DNA from: Saururus chinensis
Taxonomy: Eukaryota > Streptophyta > Magnoliopsida > Piperales > Saururaceae
NCBI GenBank assembly: GCA_035235625.1
Contig: CP141149.1
Location: 20,547,548 to 20,611,547 of the forward strand
Reading direction: 5' to 3'
Length of the DNA: 64,000 nt
The position numbers and the translations under genes are program-made. Below, piece after piece: positions 47,555 to 60,858 of the stretch. Below the pieces are notes generated by a model. That model was not told the origin of the DNA, did not search any database, and saw only the letters and a program-made list of their open reading frames with translations. Numbering within the stretch: the stretch's first letter is position 1; every line of letters begins with the position of its first letter.

Positions 47555-49250
47555 CGGCCCACAAAAATCCTCGATCAAGATATGAACAATTGTGACTCTT
47601 TGTTCCCCACTGAAGGATTGAAACAATTTACAGATCACATAAACATGTCAAAAGCATAGCTCCGAAACAATAGCCCAAAGCAATAGAAGATAAAGAAGAA
47701 ATAGATGATATATTGGCTTGTTGCCGTTGGTTGCAGAAAAATAATATACTTGGGTCAAGTTTATCCTTTCAGAATGCCAGACAACAAAAACTAAAAAAAA
47801 CTTTATAAATCCAGAAAAGAATGTTAAATGTATGGTCAAATAGTCCTGCACAACTAAGAAATGCAGCTATTTTTCCATACTCGCTTATCACCTGCTGCTT
47901 AAGTACACCAAAAGTGATAGTCCAGGTAATTGGTATTGTTCCCTTCAGCAGAGGCAAGTTTATCCTTTCAGATAAGAATGTTAAATGTGTGGTCAATCAG
48001 CACTATACAGCTAAGAAACGCAGTTATTTTTCCATACTCACTCATTACCAGCTGCTAACATACACCAAATGTAATCCAGATAGTTTCCCCTTAGCAGTGC
48101 CCAGGGTATATACAAACCTAGATTACAAAGCCACTAGCTCAAAAAACTTTCCTCTGGAACTGCCTACGTTCTTAATCAGTTGAAGTGATAGAAATGCCGC
48201 TTTTAGCCCAATATTTGATACATGATTCTTTGGAACAAAGCCTCAACTCTGCTTGTTTCCCACTAATTATTTTCCGCCACTTAGCTTTGACTCATTTTAA
48301 GTATCATAGGATGCCAACAATCTAGGACCGGAACTAGAAAGTGAAAATTTGTATTTTAGAAGGAACGACCAATCAAAGATATAAAGCGGCAGACCAGTGA
48401 ATACAATACCCTTAAAAATAGGAGACAAGGGATACAAACTTTTATCAAATGGAACGAAGCATCATAACTAGGGCTAAAACTAGAATAAAAAATTTATCTA
48501 CTGTTCAGCTCAACTTGGTGCTAGCTGGTATTAGCTACTGGCCTGGTTTGTTTACAGTTAAAGCCTAGCTGTATGCATAATAGTTTAGTGCTCATTGTTT
48601 TCAACCACGAGATCTTCTTACATATGTATATTAGACAGAACGAAAAAAATCTAAGGAAAACGAACCTACAAGCTCTCTTCTGTTCGCGGTGCTTAACATC
48701 GGTATAATGTAACAATAGGAACCATTAAATCCATAAATCCAAAGGTTCAACCTTTCTCTACAAGATAGAGCAAAACACCTCCACAATCCGAAGAACAAAA
48801 GTAAAACAAGCAAAGGTTGCATTGCAACGAATCATTACAAGATACAAAAAAAGGAGAGGATTTTTTCCGTCATCAGAAAGAGGCAAATAAAAAAAGAAAA
48901 AGCAGAAGCAGAGCACCAGATTCTTCAAAACCCAGAATCCAGACGGAAGAAAAATGTCACTAGCCAACAACCCAGATTCAGAAATGGAAGAAAAAAACAG
49001 CAAGTCAGCTCAGCTGCAACAATACCTGTCCGCAGCAACTTCCCCAGAAGCAGCAGAATCTCTCCGGAAGCGGAGGGGCTCGAGCAGTAGCGGGAAGGGG
49101 TATCTAGAAGGCCGGCTCTTTGAGCCCAGAAGAAGGCCAAAAGTCTTCGTCAAGCGTGGAACGAGAAGAGTTGCCGAGCCTTTATGGCGGTAAAATTGTA
49201 TGCTCTCCCTCCAAAAGGCCGAAAAAGGGAAAAAAGGGGAATGAAAAGGA
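47555..49250 (-). other. 5' region of the glucanase gene, with possible leader intron
   Basis: No other coding gene is recognised. It probably holds the 5' UTR (perhaps interrupted by an intron) and promoter of the minus-strand GH17 gene. A plus-strand frame at 48954-49193 (79 codons) is GC-rich and lies opposite this leader; it has no recognised domain. Confidence 0.35.
47819..48103 (+). repeat. Direct duplication upstream of the glucanase start
   Basis: A unit of about 120-130 bp occurs at 47,819-47,952 and 47,985-48,103. Shared features are agaatgttaaatgt.tggtca, ttatttttccatact and agctgct. Both copies are preceded by caagtttatcctttcag. Several substitutions separate them. Confidence 0.85.
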
Positions 49251-50190
49251 AGCACTGCCCGCTGGCTGCAGCTCTTGATGACTCGTCGTCTACCTTTCTC
49301 CCTGGAACCCAAGACCCCTGTCAGATTCCGGTCTCATTTTAAGGGCTAGATTTCCTCTGTACCTCGGTAGCTTTGTCACAAACACCACCCAAACAAAAAA
49401 CACGCGCTAAGAAACATAAAAAAGTGATAATTGCATAATAAGGAGCTTAAGATGTTTCCTTAGATATCATCGCCGGGGTGTAAAGAGAGAAGTTTACTTG
49501 CAAAAGATTTGTTTGACGGAACAAAGGGCCCCAGTCTGGGGTGGTGAGGGCTTCAGAGATGGCAAGGGAGACGACAAATTGTTTTGGATTGATGGACTGT
49601 CACATGAAGTTCGTTATTCATCCCTTGTATGCAACAGGGACGATCCTGCACCGTCGGCCGGGTGGGCGATGGACAACAGCCAACAGCGCCAGTCCAGCAT
49701 CTGGGTGTGCATGGAACTTACCGTTTACTCTTCAGGTGAGGTCGTGGGTGTGTCCGGACTCTGAACCCAAAAGCTTAAACCGGGATGGGAGAGGCAGCGA
49801 TGGTTTTAAATTAAGCAAAGCTTCATTTTTGCGTGTTTAAACTAAACAAAGCTTTCTTCCTGTGTGCGCATGGGACAGATAAAAGTGTTACTTTTATGTC
49901 TACAGTTCGCCGGCCGGCGTTGAGAAGTTAGAGCCACGAACGAGTGGACAAAAACTTAATGCTTTTCAATTTCAATTATTCTCTATGCCGGAGGATGGTG
50001 TATAATCCCAGTGCAAATCACATGGCAACAAAGCAAGAGACAAACCATGTACGGCATTTAAATGGCCTACCATTACCAATTTGAGTGGTTCAAATAACCA
50101 TGCTTGTGCGTCAAATGTATATCGGCCATGGAATCTCGATCCTACGACCAAGGTAGTAAGGAGTAAAAAATTATGAAAAATACTTTTATG
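49251..50190. other. Intergenic, no gene seen
   Basis: Moderately GC-rich sequence with overlapping plus-strand frames (49498-49840) that show no family motif. Confidence 0.3.
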
Positions 50191-50272
50191 ATGTAAAGAT
50201 TCTTATATCAAAATGCTACTTCATCACTCGTAAGTAGCATTTTGATGTGAGAATCTTCACGTCAAAATAGCA
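50182..50272. repeat. Compact hairpin with about 38-bp arms
   Basis: The left arm (gtaaagattcttatatcaaa, then atgctactt) and the right arm (aagtagcattttgatgtgag, then aatcttcac) pair almost throughout, with a loop of about 10 bases (catcactcgt). Pairing extends outward through tacttttatgat and the gtcaaaatagc flank. The size fits a small MITE or a miRNA-like precursor. Confidence 0.8.
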
Positions 50273-53200
50273 TATTTAAAAAAATACTTGCCCATCTGGC
50301 TGAGAAGCATTCGGGCGCAAGGGTGTCGGGGCGCTTCTTAACTATTCCTAAAATTAATATTAGCCCAGCTCATGCATAGCAATTAAATGTCAATTAGAGA
50401 GCAGACATTAAGAGAGGGCATTAGAGAGTGGACATTAAGAGAGGGAGCAAGAGGGTAATTTTAAACCCGCTTGCCTTCAAGAAATGTGTGCCATAGAATT
50501 AAAAAATTGGATGCTACGTGATACATTGTGACCACACGATCACACGTGAGGCCAGGCTTGTATTAATGGGACTCCTACAAAATAATTGTGCAAGAAAATG
50601 CAAGCACAATGAGCTACAAGTAGGGTTGTTTGGGCGACAGGACATTACATAGCACACCATATCAAATGAAGACAAAAGAGTCACACCCTTCCTGTCTTTT
50701 AGTTCACCTTTGGGAAGACGCATCTCCCTCCCACTCTTCAAATCTCCCAAGAATTATATAGGAAGAACGTGTTTCCTCCCTCTCACCAATTACTCACTCT
50801 TTTCGTATAAATATTACAAAATTTATCTCACTCGCCGACTCCTCTTTCCTTCTTTTTTTTTATAATTAGGACTCACGTACCCTTAAACATTGTATGTCAT
50901 TGGGATTTGATCCTTGGACCTCTCCCACAATCGACAGAGATCCAACTAAGGCTGAACAAATGAGTGGTGAATTTTCACATGCCAAACTTTACTTTACCAT
51001 TTTAAATCCATTGATGAATAGAGCCTATTTTTGTAAGCCTCATTCACATTTAAGGTAGTATCAATAATTATGGATATGGGTACTCATTGATGATATGCTT
51101 AGTATGCACCAAAATAGGTGTAAACCCTTTAATACACATGAAAAATATTATAACTAATATTATATAATTATAATGCTTCTTTTAGAACATTATAAGACCA
51201 TGGAAGGCGGTATCTGTTGATACAAGTGCTCTAAAATTAATTCATTTTAGAACCATACATTATTACTTCATCTATCCCATGCAAATTATTACTCCCTCCG
51301 TCTCATACTAAGGGCTCTAAAATTAGTTTTAAAACCAAATAAGATGTTTAATATGAGTCACATAAATATTATGGAGAAACCCCTATGTTAGACGTTTAAG
51401 TAAATGTATAATTGTGGAGCACTAGCTGTTTAAGTAAATGCATTATTGTGGAGTACTATATTTAAAAAAAATGATTATGTAAATTGTATGGACCCACGTG
51501 CATTGATCTCATTTAATTTTTTAAAAAAATATTTTTAATATAATAAAACCTTATCATCTTTAAACCTGCGAAGAGGTTGGGTATGAATTGTGTTTTTGTT
51601 TTTAGGAAAAGAAATTTGAATTTTTTTAAAATACTAAAATAATTGAGTATTAATATATATTAGCCATATCGATATGTTACGGCCGATACATAGCAAAGAT
51701 TCCTATAGAGAGCATACTTATTGTATCGGTCTCAACCTCGACCAATAAGGGTACGTATCAATTGATATGCACCCATATCGACCAATACGGCCTTCCATGC
51801 TCACTCATCAATGGTTTTGAAATAGGGTGATCAAAGCTTTAACATATGAAAGATAATGTTATTCAAACATTTTTCTAAATAAATGGATACTGATTACACC
51901 CGACAAACCCTTACATGTAGGGCTTACATAAAGTTTATTTAGGCCCACGTGTGTTGTCCAACAAAAATATAGGTGGATGAGTTTGTTAGGTAAATTCATT
52001 GGGTTATTATCATTTTCTACAAAAAAGTATCTCCCACCCATTCCACCTTCCCCCACGCTATCGCTGGCTCCGAAGTTGGCACCAACATCCTCTAACCGGT
52101 CCACCCCTCTTCGGTTGCAACCATGACCTCCTCTGTCACCTTCTTATTCTCTTCTTTCCTCCTCCTCCTTTCTTATTTTTCTCCTCCTCGTCCAGCACTA
52201 AGAAGTGTCACAAAGTGCATAAGGTCACAGCCACCGTGGCCAGCCCAAATCAGGGGGAGGGGGAATAGCATCATTCATATATGCATTTGGAAGTTGGAAC
52301 TTCGACTTTCAAAAGTAGACCCAAAATAACCTCAAAGAAAGGAGAATGTTGAATACATCAACATCTAAACTTCTTCATCAAATCTCTTCGCATCTGATGC
52401 TGGTGGAACCAATCAAAGCCCTTTAATCCTAAACAAAAAAATCCATTACACAAAACTATTTTGTAATTAAATTCTAGAAGAGCAAACATAAAATCGTTGT
52501 AATTTTATAACAAAACATATCCAAAAGAGCACGAGTAGAAAGGCAGTATAAAATGGCACCGAAACAACACATGAAAGAAAAGAGAAGAAAGCATCCAAAT
52601 AATAATGTTGGAACCTCTACACAAAAAAATTAACACATAAATATTTTAATCAAGGCAAAAATGGTCCAAGGTTTGAAACTTTTTGCACTTGTGTGGTGAT
52701 TTCAAACAAATCAAGAGATGCTCGTATGGGAATTTGCTCACCCGGATTTTGAGAATGATGGGAATGCTAGTAATCACATGGCACGTCACTAGGGGTTGCA
52801 AGAGAGACCTGATCCTCTGGGTCGGGTGCAGAGCAAAGGAGACGAAAATCCACGAGAGGAGAGAGCAAACATAGACGACTTGCCATGAAGGGATTGTCTC
52901 CATGCTTTTCACATCAACCCGAAAGGAGGAAACAACAAGGTGAAATCTCTCTTTCCCTCCCTCTCTCTCTCTCTCTCTCTACCCCCTCTGTATTTTTGGT
53001 GGATGAGTTAAGGTGGGGGAAGGGAAGGTGGAGAAGCGAAGGGATGGAATGGAATGGGGAAAGAGGTAAGGAAGGGTCGACTCACCAGGAAAGAGGGGAT
53101 TGAAATGGGGGAGGGATATTGGAGAGGGGAAAAGAAGAGGGGGAGGGGAATTAGGAGGGCGGGGAAAAGCTGGGGGGAAAGAGTGAGGGCACGAGGAGAT

Positions 53201-53302
53201 GGTGGGTGGGGAAATGATCTTAACAACGACGACCAACAGATTATCCGTGATGGCCAATTATACAGGTCGTTGCTAGAAACATTTATGGGACACGTAAGTG
53301 TA
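50273..53302. other. Intergenic with MITE fragment, no gene
   Basis: A Stowaway-like end (tactccctccgtctcatact) lies near 51,290 without a clear partner. A (CT)n tract lies near 52,960-52,980. Purine-rich sequence at 53.0-53.2 kb produces overlapping frames on both strands, none with a motif. Confidence 0.35.
52958..52981 (+). repeat. (CT)n microsatellite
   Basis: About ten CT units following ccctcc. Confidence 0.9.
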
Positions 53303-53307
53303 CTATG

Positions 53308-56300
53308 TGTAATGTCCCTGATTTTTCTACGATTTTTTGTGATTTTTCTGCTATTTTTCTGGTCATTTTTGGCGGGAAAATGTGACGCTTCGGCGTATTT
53401 GTATTTGTGTATTTCCCCCCCGTATTTATACCCATAGAGTCAGGTGTGGGGCTTAGTCGCAGGCCGCGGGCCTCGCTGCGTGCTTACGGTGCGAATTTTG
53501 GAGCTATAACGCGTAACCAGTGAGTTAACGCGCATTAGGGATATGGATGTAAAAATAAAAAAGATGAATAGTGAAATTACGGCTTTTTAAGCCGGAGTCC
53601 AGTAAGTTTTCCAGAAACTTACAGAAGGAGAAAAAAAGACGTTCTGAGAGGAGAAGAGAAAACCCAAGCCCATTTCTGGTCGCTCCGTTCTCCCTCCTCC
53701 GTCGTCGGATTCCGGCGGTTCTTGTCCAGATCTGCTTTGTCTCACCGCTATGAGTCCGTAGGTACCGGCTATGACCGCCGCCACGGCCTCTTCGCTCCTC
53801 CACGAGGTACCGAACCTTTTTCGGGTTTTTTCTCTCCTTTAATCCCGTTTTTGAGCTGTGGGTGTACGATTTTGACGTCGTTTGCGGCCGCTCTCAACTA
53901 GACTTATATTTAGTTGGCCGCTAGGAACCCATAGGCGATGTCTAGAGCCTCCGCCATGCTTTCTGCGCTCCGCTGTGAGCTACCGATCTTTTGGTCGGGT
54001 TTTTATCACTATTCCCTCTTCACTATCTGGAGCATTTTTGGACGTTGGTGTGTTTCTGGTTGTCGTCCGGCCACCGGTAGGACTCCGTCCAGCCTACCTC
54101 GACCCGGTGTCGGTAGGGGTTTACCATTTCCGACCCCGGCCCGCCCCTATTGTCTTGCTCCGCCCGATTAGACGCTTTGGGTGTGTCTCGGGTCGCTAGC
54201 ATCGGCGAGTCGTGGGCCATTTAGCCATCATGGGCTCCGCCCCGGCTCGGCGACAGTGAAGGCCAGCCTCACTTGGCCCGATTATACACTCTGCTCGGAA
54301 TGGGCCGCTTGCCCTGCCTATACCGTGCGAGATGCACAGTTGCCCGCACCACGTGTATTGGTTGTAGGTGGCGATCGGCGATGTCGCCGTTTCGATTGGC
54401 CACCACTAGGGCCTTAGCCCTATCGGCCTCTTATGAGCCTTGGACCACCTCTATCCCTCCCCTTTGGCCTCATGTGCGGTTTAGGGTTTAGGCGCCGCAG
54501 TCGCTCCGCCTGACCATCGGTTGGCTTTGCCACCGAGTGGAGTTGACACATAGCCCTCCTCCACCTCTCCTCTATCCTTGAGAGTCGCCCCATGCCCTCC
54601 GCCCTTATGTGGGCCTTTGTTGACACGAAATCGCCGCTGTTGGGTGCTGTCCACGGCCGATTTCACCATCTTGCGGCCGGCCGTGTACTTCTCAGCTGTC
54701 GCCCGACCGTTAGTGAGTACACCCTCGACTTCTGGTCGCACCGCCATTCTTGTTAGCTTGACTTTCTCCCGGCCGCCCTAGTGTGCCGCCGTGGATCGCG
54801 GGTTTTGCCACATTGATTCTGACACCTTGTTTGGCCATGATTATTTCCGGCACTTCTTAAAAATCCTCGGGACAACAGCTCTCTCCACTTGGCAACGGTT
54901 TTGACTGCCAACTCCACCGCCGACACCACCACCGTCGTGTGCTCACCATCAAACGTCATGATTACGAGGTAGGGGAGCTTTGAACTCGTAAATTCATGAT
55001 AGCATGCTTTAAATGAGTAGTAGCATGCTAGGATTGTATGATTCCATGCTTTGGATGTTATGTAACGATCTGATTGCATGATGTACGTGTAAGCACGATT
55101 GTATGGTATGTTGAAATGCATATGACATGCATGTTGGTTGTAAGTACGTTGGATGTATGTGTGTGCTAGTGATGGCCAGCGTGTTTGTTGGTAAGTTTCG
55201 TACGTTGATTGAGTATGTGCTAGTGATGGCTAGCGTGTATGTTTGAATGTGTGTGCATGTGCTAGTGATGGCTAGCGTGCATGTTTGAAGTATGTTTGAA
55301 TGTGTGTGCATGTGCTAGTGATGGCTAGCGTGCATGTTTGAAGTATGTTTGAATGTGTGTGCATGTGCTAGTGATGGCTAGCGTGCATGTTTGAAGTATG
55401 TTTGAATGTGTGTGCATGTGCTAGTGATGGCTAGCGTGCATGTTTGAAGTATGTTTGAATGTGTGTGCATGTGCTAGTGATGGCTAGCGTGCATGTTTGA
55501 AGTATGTTTGAATGTGTGTGCATGTGCTAGTGATGGCTAGCGTGCATGTTTGAAGTATGTATGAATGTGTGTGCATGTGCTAGTGATGGCTAGCATGCAT
55601 GTTTGAAGTATGTATGAATGTGTGTGCATGTGCTAGTGATGGCTAGCGTGCATGTTCGTAAGTTACGTATGTATGACCGTATGTGTATGTTATACGTATG
55701 TGTGAGACATACGTATGTATGATGGCTTTTTGCCTATGGTATGGATATGTGTAAGTGTATGTGGGCAAAGGTATGGGCGATGGACAGTAAGAGGTTGCAG
55801 AGGCTTTGTCTGAATTTGGATACGGTTGTGTAAGCGTATGACAGATGACAGAGGATAAGAGTATGATGGGCAAGGATTAGAATGGATCGGTTTGGGTTGG
55901 ATTGTATGTTGGGCAATTGTCAGACAGTAAGAGTGTTCATAATTGTACAAGCATAACGTACAAATTATGAAGTGAAAAGTAAGTATAATAAGTGAGGTAT
56001 AAGTAAGAGGGCAACAACCGGGTTGACTCTGAGGAGCTTCATTTGGTGATGTTAGTGTAAGATGATTTGGCCATAAGGGGATGGCGGAGTACGTAAGACT
56101 GTAAGATTTTGGTGTACGATGAGTTTGATCATGATATGGACGGGTTAAGCGAAGTCTGCTGCCCTGACGAACTAGGGTTTCGATCGGGCTCAGCTTCGGT
56201 TTGATCAGTCGAGGACTGTGAGTTTGTGTGGCATAATTGTACCGCATAATGTACTTAATTCAAACTTGAATTATAAGCACAGCTAATGATAGCGTTGTGA

Positions 56301-57958
56301 GTTTGAGACCTGAGGGTTTGACGGATTAAGTTCCGTGTTTGAGCTAGCCGATAATGAGTCGGCTAAGCATTTATCATGTCTTGCCATGGTGGTTATCCTG
56401 CGGGATGTTGTCTATGTGCTGTGTAGAGCACCGGACGTCTTTTGCTCTGTTGAGAGCGACGTATGTTTCCGATTTGGTCTGTGTGTTGTGTAAGCCCAGA
56501 CGTTTGATGCTCTGTTGAGAGCGTTGTATGATTCCGCCCAAGAGTGGCACTGTATGTTTCTGCCCAAGTGGCACTGTATGTTTTCTGCCCAAGAGTGGCA
56601 ATGGCACTATAAGACCCATTATGATGGGCGATTCTATGGCACTATAAGACCCATTATGATGGGCAATTCTATGGCACTATAAGACCCCTTATGTGTGGGC
56701 AATTGTATGACCCCTTATGTGTGGGTGTATGTTTGCGTGCTCAGGTAAGTAGTATCATGGACCTATTCTTACTTGTTTGATCCTGTGCCCCATGAGCACT
56801 GGTGTGCCTTACCTTCGGAAAAGTCCATGGCGTCTAGTCACTCCCCGGAGGTTAAGGTGTTGCCCTAATGACATTCTTTTCCATTTCGACGCTGGAGCTT
56901 ATTAGTTGTAATGAGCTTCAGTGGTCGTTGATATGTGTACGATTATGAGTATGAGCACGACTGTAAGAGTATGTGTATGAGTACGATTGTGAGAGTATGT
57001 TTATGAGTAAGACCGTAAGAGTGTGATTCTGAACAGGACTGTAAGCGTATGAATCCGAGCAAGACAGTAAGTGTAAGATGTGCGAGTAAGGTTGCACGAG
57101 TAAGTGTAAGTTGTACGAGTAAGGTCGTACAGGTATGTGTAGGCTGTATGAGTGAGCATATGATTGTACGAGTAAGGTCGTACAAGTATGTGTAAGTTGT
57201 ATGAGTATGCGTACGAGGGTACGAGTAAGTTTGTAAGACCCTGGATAAGGGTGTTTGTGTAAGTTTCGTTTGATGGTACGATTTTGGCACGATGGTGCTT
57301 TTGGTATGCTTTTGGCACGATAGTGCATTTGGTATGCTTGCATGCGTATGAGCATGTTTATGATTATATTATGTTGACTGCTTCATGTTTGAGTTGCATG
57401 AACGCATGTATTTATGAACTTATTGAGTTCACCATTTGGGATTTCCCCTACTGGGTATTTTCCTACTGAGTATGAAAATACTCACCCTACTATTTTTTTA
57501 GCCCCGTGGTTCGGGAGGCTTTTGCAGGTTTGTGCGGAGAGCTCCTAGGGATGGATGCTCATTTCAGCGGTGGATTGATTCCCGTTGACTCAGGTATATG
57601 CTAGACTCACTACGAGTTTGTTTGTGCCACGATCTGATGTATTGGGTGAGACGAACATTAAGATGTTTATTCTGGACTTTCATTTGGATTAGTCGGTGGA
57701 CTGTTATGGGACTTGCACTCAGGGATGCCTGGGAGTGATTTGTATTTTAAAGTCTATGATCATAGCAATTTAGTCGTACGTGTGTTTTCGAGTAGCGTCT
57801 GAGGATATTTGCTTTAGCCGTACGATGTTTAACCGTATGATGTTTTAAATAATAAACTGTTTATACAGGTTTTGATTTCGACATTTTTACTCCGATTCAA
57901 AAACAAAAAAATTTCCGTGAATTTGGAGGAAAATGTATGAAAAACCCCGGGCGTTACA
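53308..57958 (+). mobile_element. Giant solo LTR, copy 2 (4,651 bp)
   Basis: TGTAATGTCCCTGA at the left and CCGGGCGTTACA at the right give TG...CA. The 5-bp target duplication ctatg is perfect (53,303-53,307 and 57,959-57,963). It is colinear along its whole length with the copy at 24,548-29,082, including the GC-rich leader-like part, the minisatellite and the ctgagtatgaaaatactca motif. No coding part lies between the flanks. The perfect duplication suggests it is younger than copy 1. It is about 116 bp longer overall; the expanded minisatellite adds length that smaller differences elsewhere partly offset. Ty3/gypsy membership is inferred from LTR motifs only. Confidence 0.9.
55165..55660 (+). 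repeat. 53-bp minisatellite in solo LTR copy 2
   Basis: About nine units with a period of 53 bp, each gtgctagtgatggctagcgt followed by gcatgtttgaagtatgtttg and aatgtgtgtgcat. The central units are nearly identical to one another, which indicates recent expansion. Confidence 0.95.
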
Positions 57959-57963
57959 CTATG

Positions 57964-58140
57964 TGTAAAACTTATCAATAGTGATGGCTAAATTTAGTCG
58001 TCGCTATTGATCCATATAAATGTACAATAAGTCAAATTTTTGGTTATCAGTGACGACTAAGTTTAGTCGTCAGAGATAAGGATCAATAGTGACGACTAAT
58101 AAAATTAGTTGTCAACTTGTCGTAGATAAGCCCTATTAGC
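57964..58140 (+). other. Subterminal-repeat-like sequence
   Basis: Repeated tagtgacgactaa and tagtcgtc motifs in both orientations resemble the inside of a CACTA end. Because the solo LTR target duplication shows the flanks were once joined, the LTR landed in or next to this sequence. No terminus is identified. Confidence 0.35.
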
Positions 58141-58203
58141 GAGAGCTTAAACAACCATCGTTGTTGCTCATGTGTCAAGAGCAACTTCTATCCAATCATC
58201 ACT

Positions 58204-58990
58204 ATGGGGCGTACTCCTCCTACTTCGACCGCTACGATTCCTCTTAAGAGGTTATCCCAAGCTGAAATGGAGGCTTTCCACTCAAAGAGCTTATGTTATA
58301 ATTTTGACAAAAAATATGCCCCTAGCCACCGCTGTAAGACCCTTCATGCTTATGTGGTTGGAGATGCGCCTGATCGCATGGATTCTCCAGACCCTGTGAC
58401 TGAGTTTGACCCTACCCTAGCCACCTTGGTGAATAATGTGGACTCATATTTGTCCTTTCATGCCTATGAAGGTGGTAATACTATCAACACTATGCACATC
58501 AATGGCAAAATGGAGAAACAACGTGTCATGGTTCTTATCGATACTGGTAGCACTCATAGTTTCATTAATAAAGTTGTTACTAAAGAGTTGGGTCTGCAAA
58601 TCTCTGAATGTTCAAATTTTGATGCTATGATAGGAGACGTTGCAAAGCTTCGCAGTATAAGAGTTTGTCATAAGGCGTGTTTGCTTGCTCAAGGCCTTAC
58701 TATCACATTTGATTTCTATGTCCTACCTATCAAGGGGGCTGATATCATCCTTTGTATGGATTGGTTGCACACTTTGCGAAAGGTCGAATGACACTTTGAA
58801 CACATGCAAATGACATTCAAGATTGATGGAATCAAGTACCTCCTTACTGCTCAACCTCCGGATAAGCTGCACATTATTCAGTGACCTCAACCGAAGTATG
58901 TTTGGGTTCTCCAGTCGTTTGCAATCAATGAGAATATTGATACTTCTCGGTCTTGAGGACAAGGCTTAGTGGAAGCAGTGGTGAAAATGT
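58204..58990 (+). mobile_element. Ty3/gypsy gag-protease fossil
   Basis: An open stretch of 195 codons carries a gag zinc-knuckle-like end and an aspartic protease domain with VLIDTGSTHSFI and ADIILCMDWL, the layout of plant Ty3/gypsy polyproteins. It ends before any reverse transcriptase, and sequence resembling a pol end and an LTR start (tgttatgtcccaccctaatt) follows directly. The element is therefore internally deleted and broken. Confidence 0.85.
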
Positions 58991-60379
58991 TATGTCCCAC
59001 CCTAATTAGAATTAGATTTCAACTTTCATAGATTACTCTCTTTTCCTAGATTAGTAGGATTTGGTATTTTGATTAATTGCAATTAGACTATAATTAGTTT
59101 CCTTATCTAGTAAGATTAATTTATAACTCTCCTATAAATTGTAGTGCACAACCATGTGTTGATCAATCAATGAAAAAACATGAATTAGTCTTGTTAATTT
59201 TGCTAATTTTGCTTTCCTTCTTCTCTCTCCCTTTCCCTTAATTTTTCATGTGTAGACATCGGTCTACATTATATTTGTTGAGGGTGGAACCAAATAAAAT
59301 AGAAAGAGCATTATAAAAATATAGGAGACCATAAATTAGGCTCATTTGGACATATGGGCCCCCTTCATTATGACACTTTAGCTCACCATCAAATCAACTG
59401 TTGATATTACAATTTCTAATTTGGGTCTTTAGAGTTGTAAGATAGGTGCGGACCAATTAGGATTTAAATATCTCATTTGAAGATTGGGGTCTACTACATT
59501 TGAGGTTATTTCAATATATGGGGCCCATTTATTTAACTGTGTCAAATTTAAGCCATTGATTTGTGGTTGAAACTTTGATCGGCCTTAATTAGAGGATTTA
59601 AATATCTCTTTTCCACATGATTTGCCATGCATCCCCCTTGGTCCCATACCCCCATTTAACGGTGGCACACAAAAATGGGCCCTTTAAAAGATCAAGAGAA
59701 GAGTTTCTCAGGTTCACTTGATACTACCACCTCTCAAATTAGAACTTATCCACAATATTAATTGAAAATATAACCTATCCATAGCCACGAAGAGGGAAGA
59801 TATTTGATTAGGAGTTTTTTTTATTTGGCTTTCCACGTTAATTTTTTTTATAGTACTTATTTTTTGTTAATAGATTATGCTCCATAGACAAACTCTTGTG
59901 GATAACTTAATCTCCATAATTAGTTCGAAGAAGCATTCCACACAACTATGGTAGTTTAGTTTAGAATGTGGCTATATGCACCCAATTAAACTCCTCCTCC
60001 CCCAGATCGAGTTAAAATTCTTTCATTTTTCCTTTACTCTATTACCCCATCATTCCCTTGTTATTTTACTCATGTTTCCTCTAAGACCTAATCCCCACAA
60101 AATAACCCCTTTCTCCAACTCTGGTGACAATGACAATGTCTAAGGTCTCCTCTTTCCCCCTCCTCTTTCAAGAGATATTCTCATGAGACTTTGAGAACCA
60201 TTGCCCGGAAGATGTTTCAATCTATAAGTAGGTTTTTGGAACTTGCAAATCAAATTTAAATTCCCACAATTTTTAAAACATTCTGGTCATTTTATGCACA
60301 CTTCCTCTTCTAAGTCTCCATTTAAAAAAATTATTTTAGCATCTATATCTTATAATTCAAGGTTGCAATGGGCAACTAC
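58988..60379. other. LTR-like start, then intergenic DNA without a gene
   Basis: From about 58,988 the sequence resembles a short LTR or leader (cctataaattgtagtgcaca near 59,135; a TC-rich tract near 59,220). The rest up to 60,379 has no recognisable gene. Confidence 0.35.
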
Positions 60380-60858
60380 TAGGGCTACAAGTTTGGGGGT
60401 TGGTTGTTGGCCCGACCCGCAAAATAGCATGCTCGGGTCTAAATAGTTCAAACATGTTATAAATAGGGTCAGGCCAAGGCCTAAGCATAAAAGGCTTGTT
60501 GGCTTGCTAGCCTGACCCAAAATAAGGAAAACAATTTTTTTTGTTATATGAGATACTCCCACATCGTTGAGATGAGAAAAATTCAAGGGGGAAGTTGTCT
60601 ATTTAAGAGGGGCAAGATATCTAAACACATCCCTTTGCTATGAAGGTCCCAACCCAAAAGGCTAGAGACTCATTAGTGAAACACCACTCAAAGGCTAAAG
60701 TCTTTTTTTTTAAATAAAATATTTAAAAAGCCCAAAAGCTCATGGCACGACATGGGCCCGCATATAAGGTTGGGCCATCTTTTCACTTGAGAGGTATTTT
60801 TAGGGATAAGCCTAGGGCTACTCTTGGTCCCCCAAGGGGCAACCCGCTTGAAGCCCTA
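60380..60858. mobile_element. Non-autonomous hAT-like MITE
   Basis: The ends TAGGGCTACAAG and CTTGAAGCCCTA are inverted repeats. The flanking 8-mers gcaactac and acaactac match at seven of eight bases, the 8-bp target duplication expected of hAT. The interior has gggccc-rich subterminal blocks (gttggcccgacccgc, acgacatgggcccgc) like the larger hAT element at 32.7 kb. Confidence 0.8.

Noticed and set aside
48954-49193. A 79-codon plus-strand frame as a gene
   Set aside because: It lies opposite the probable leader of the glucanase gene, is driven by GC-rich composition, and has no known motif.
52958-53260. Overlapping frames in purine-rich sequence next to the CT microsatellite
   Set aside because: Both strands are open because of biased composition, and the frames are low complexity (proline/serine or glycine/arginine).
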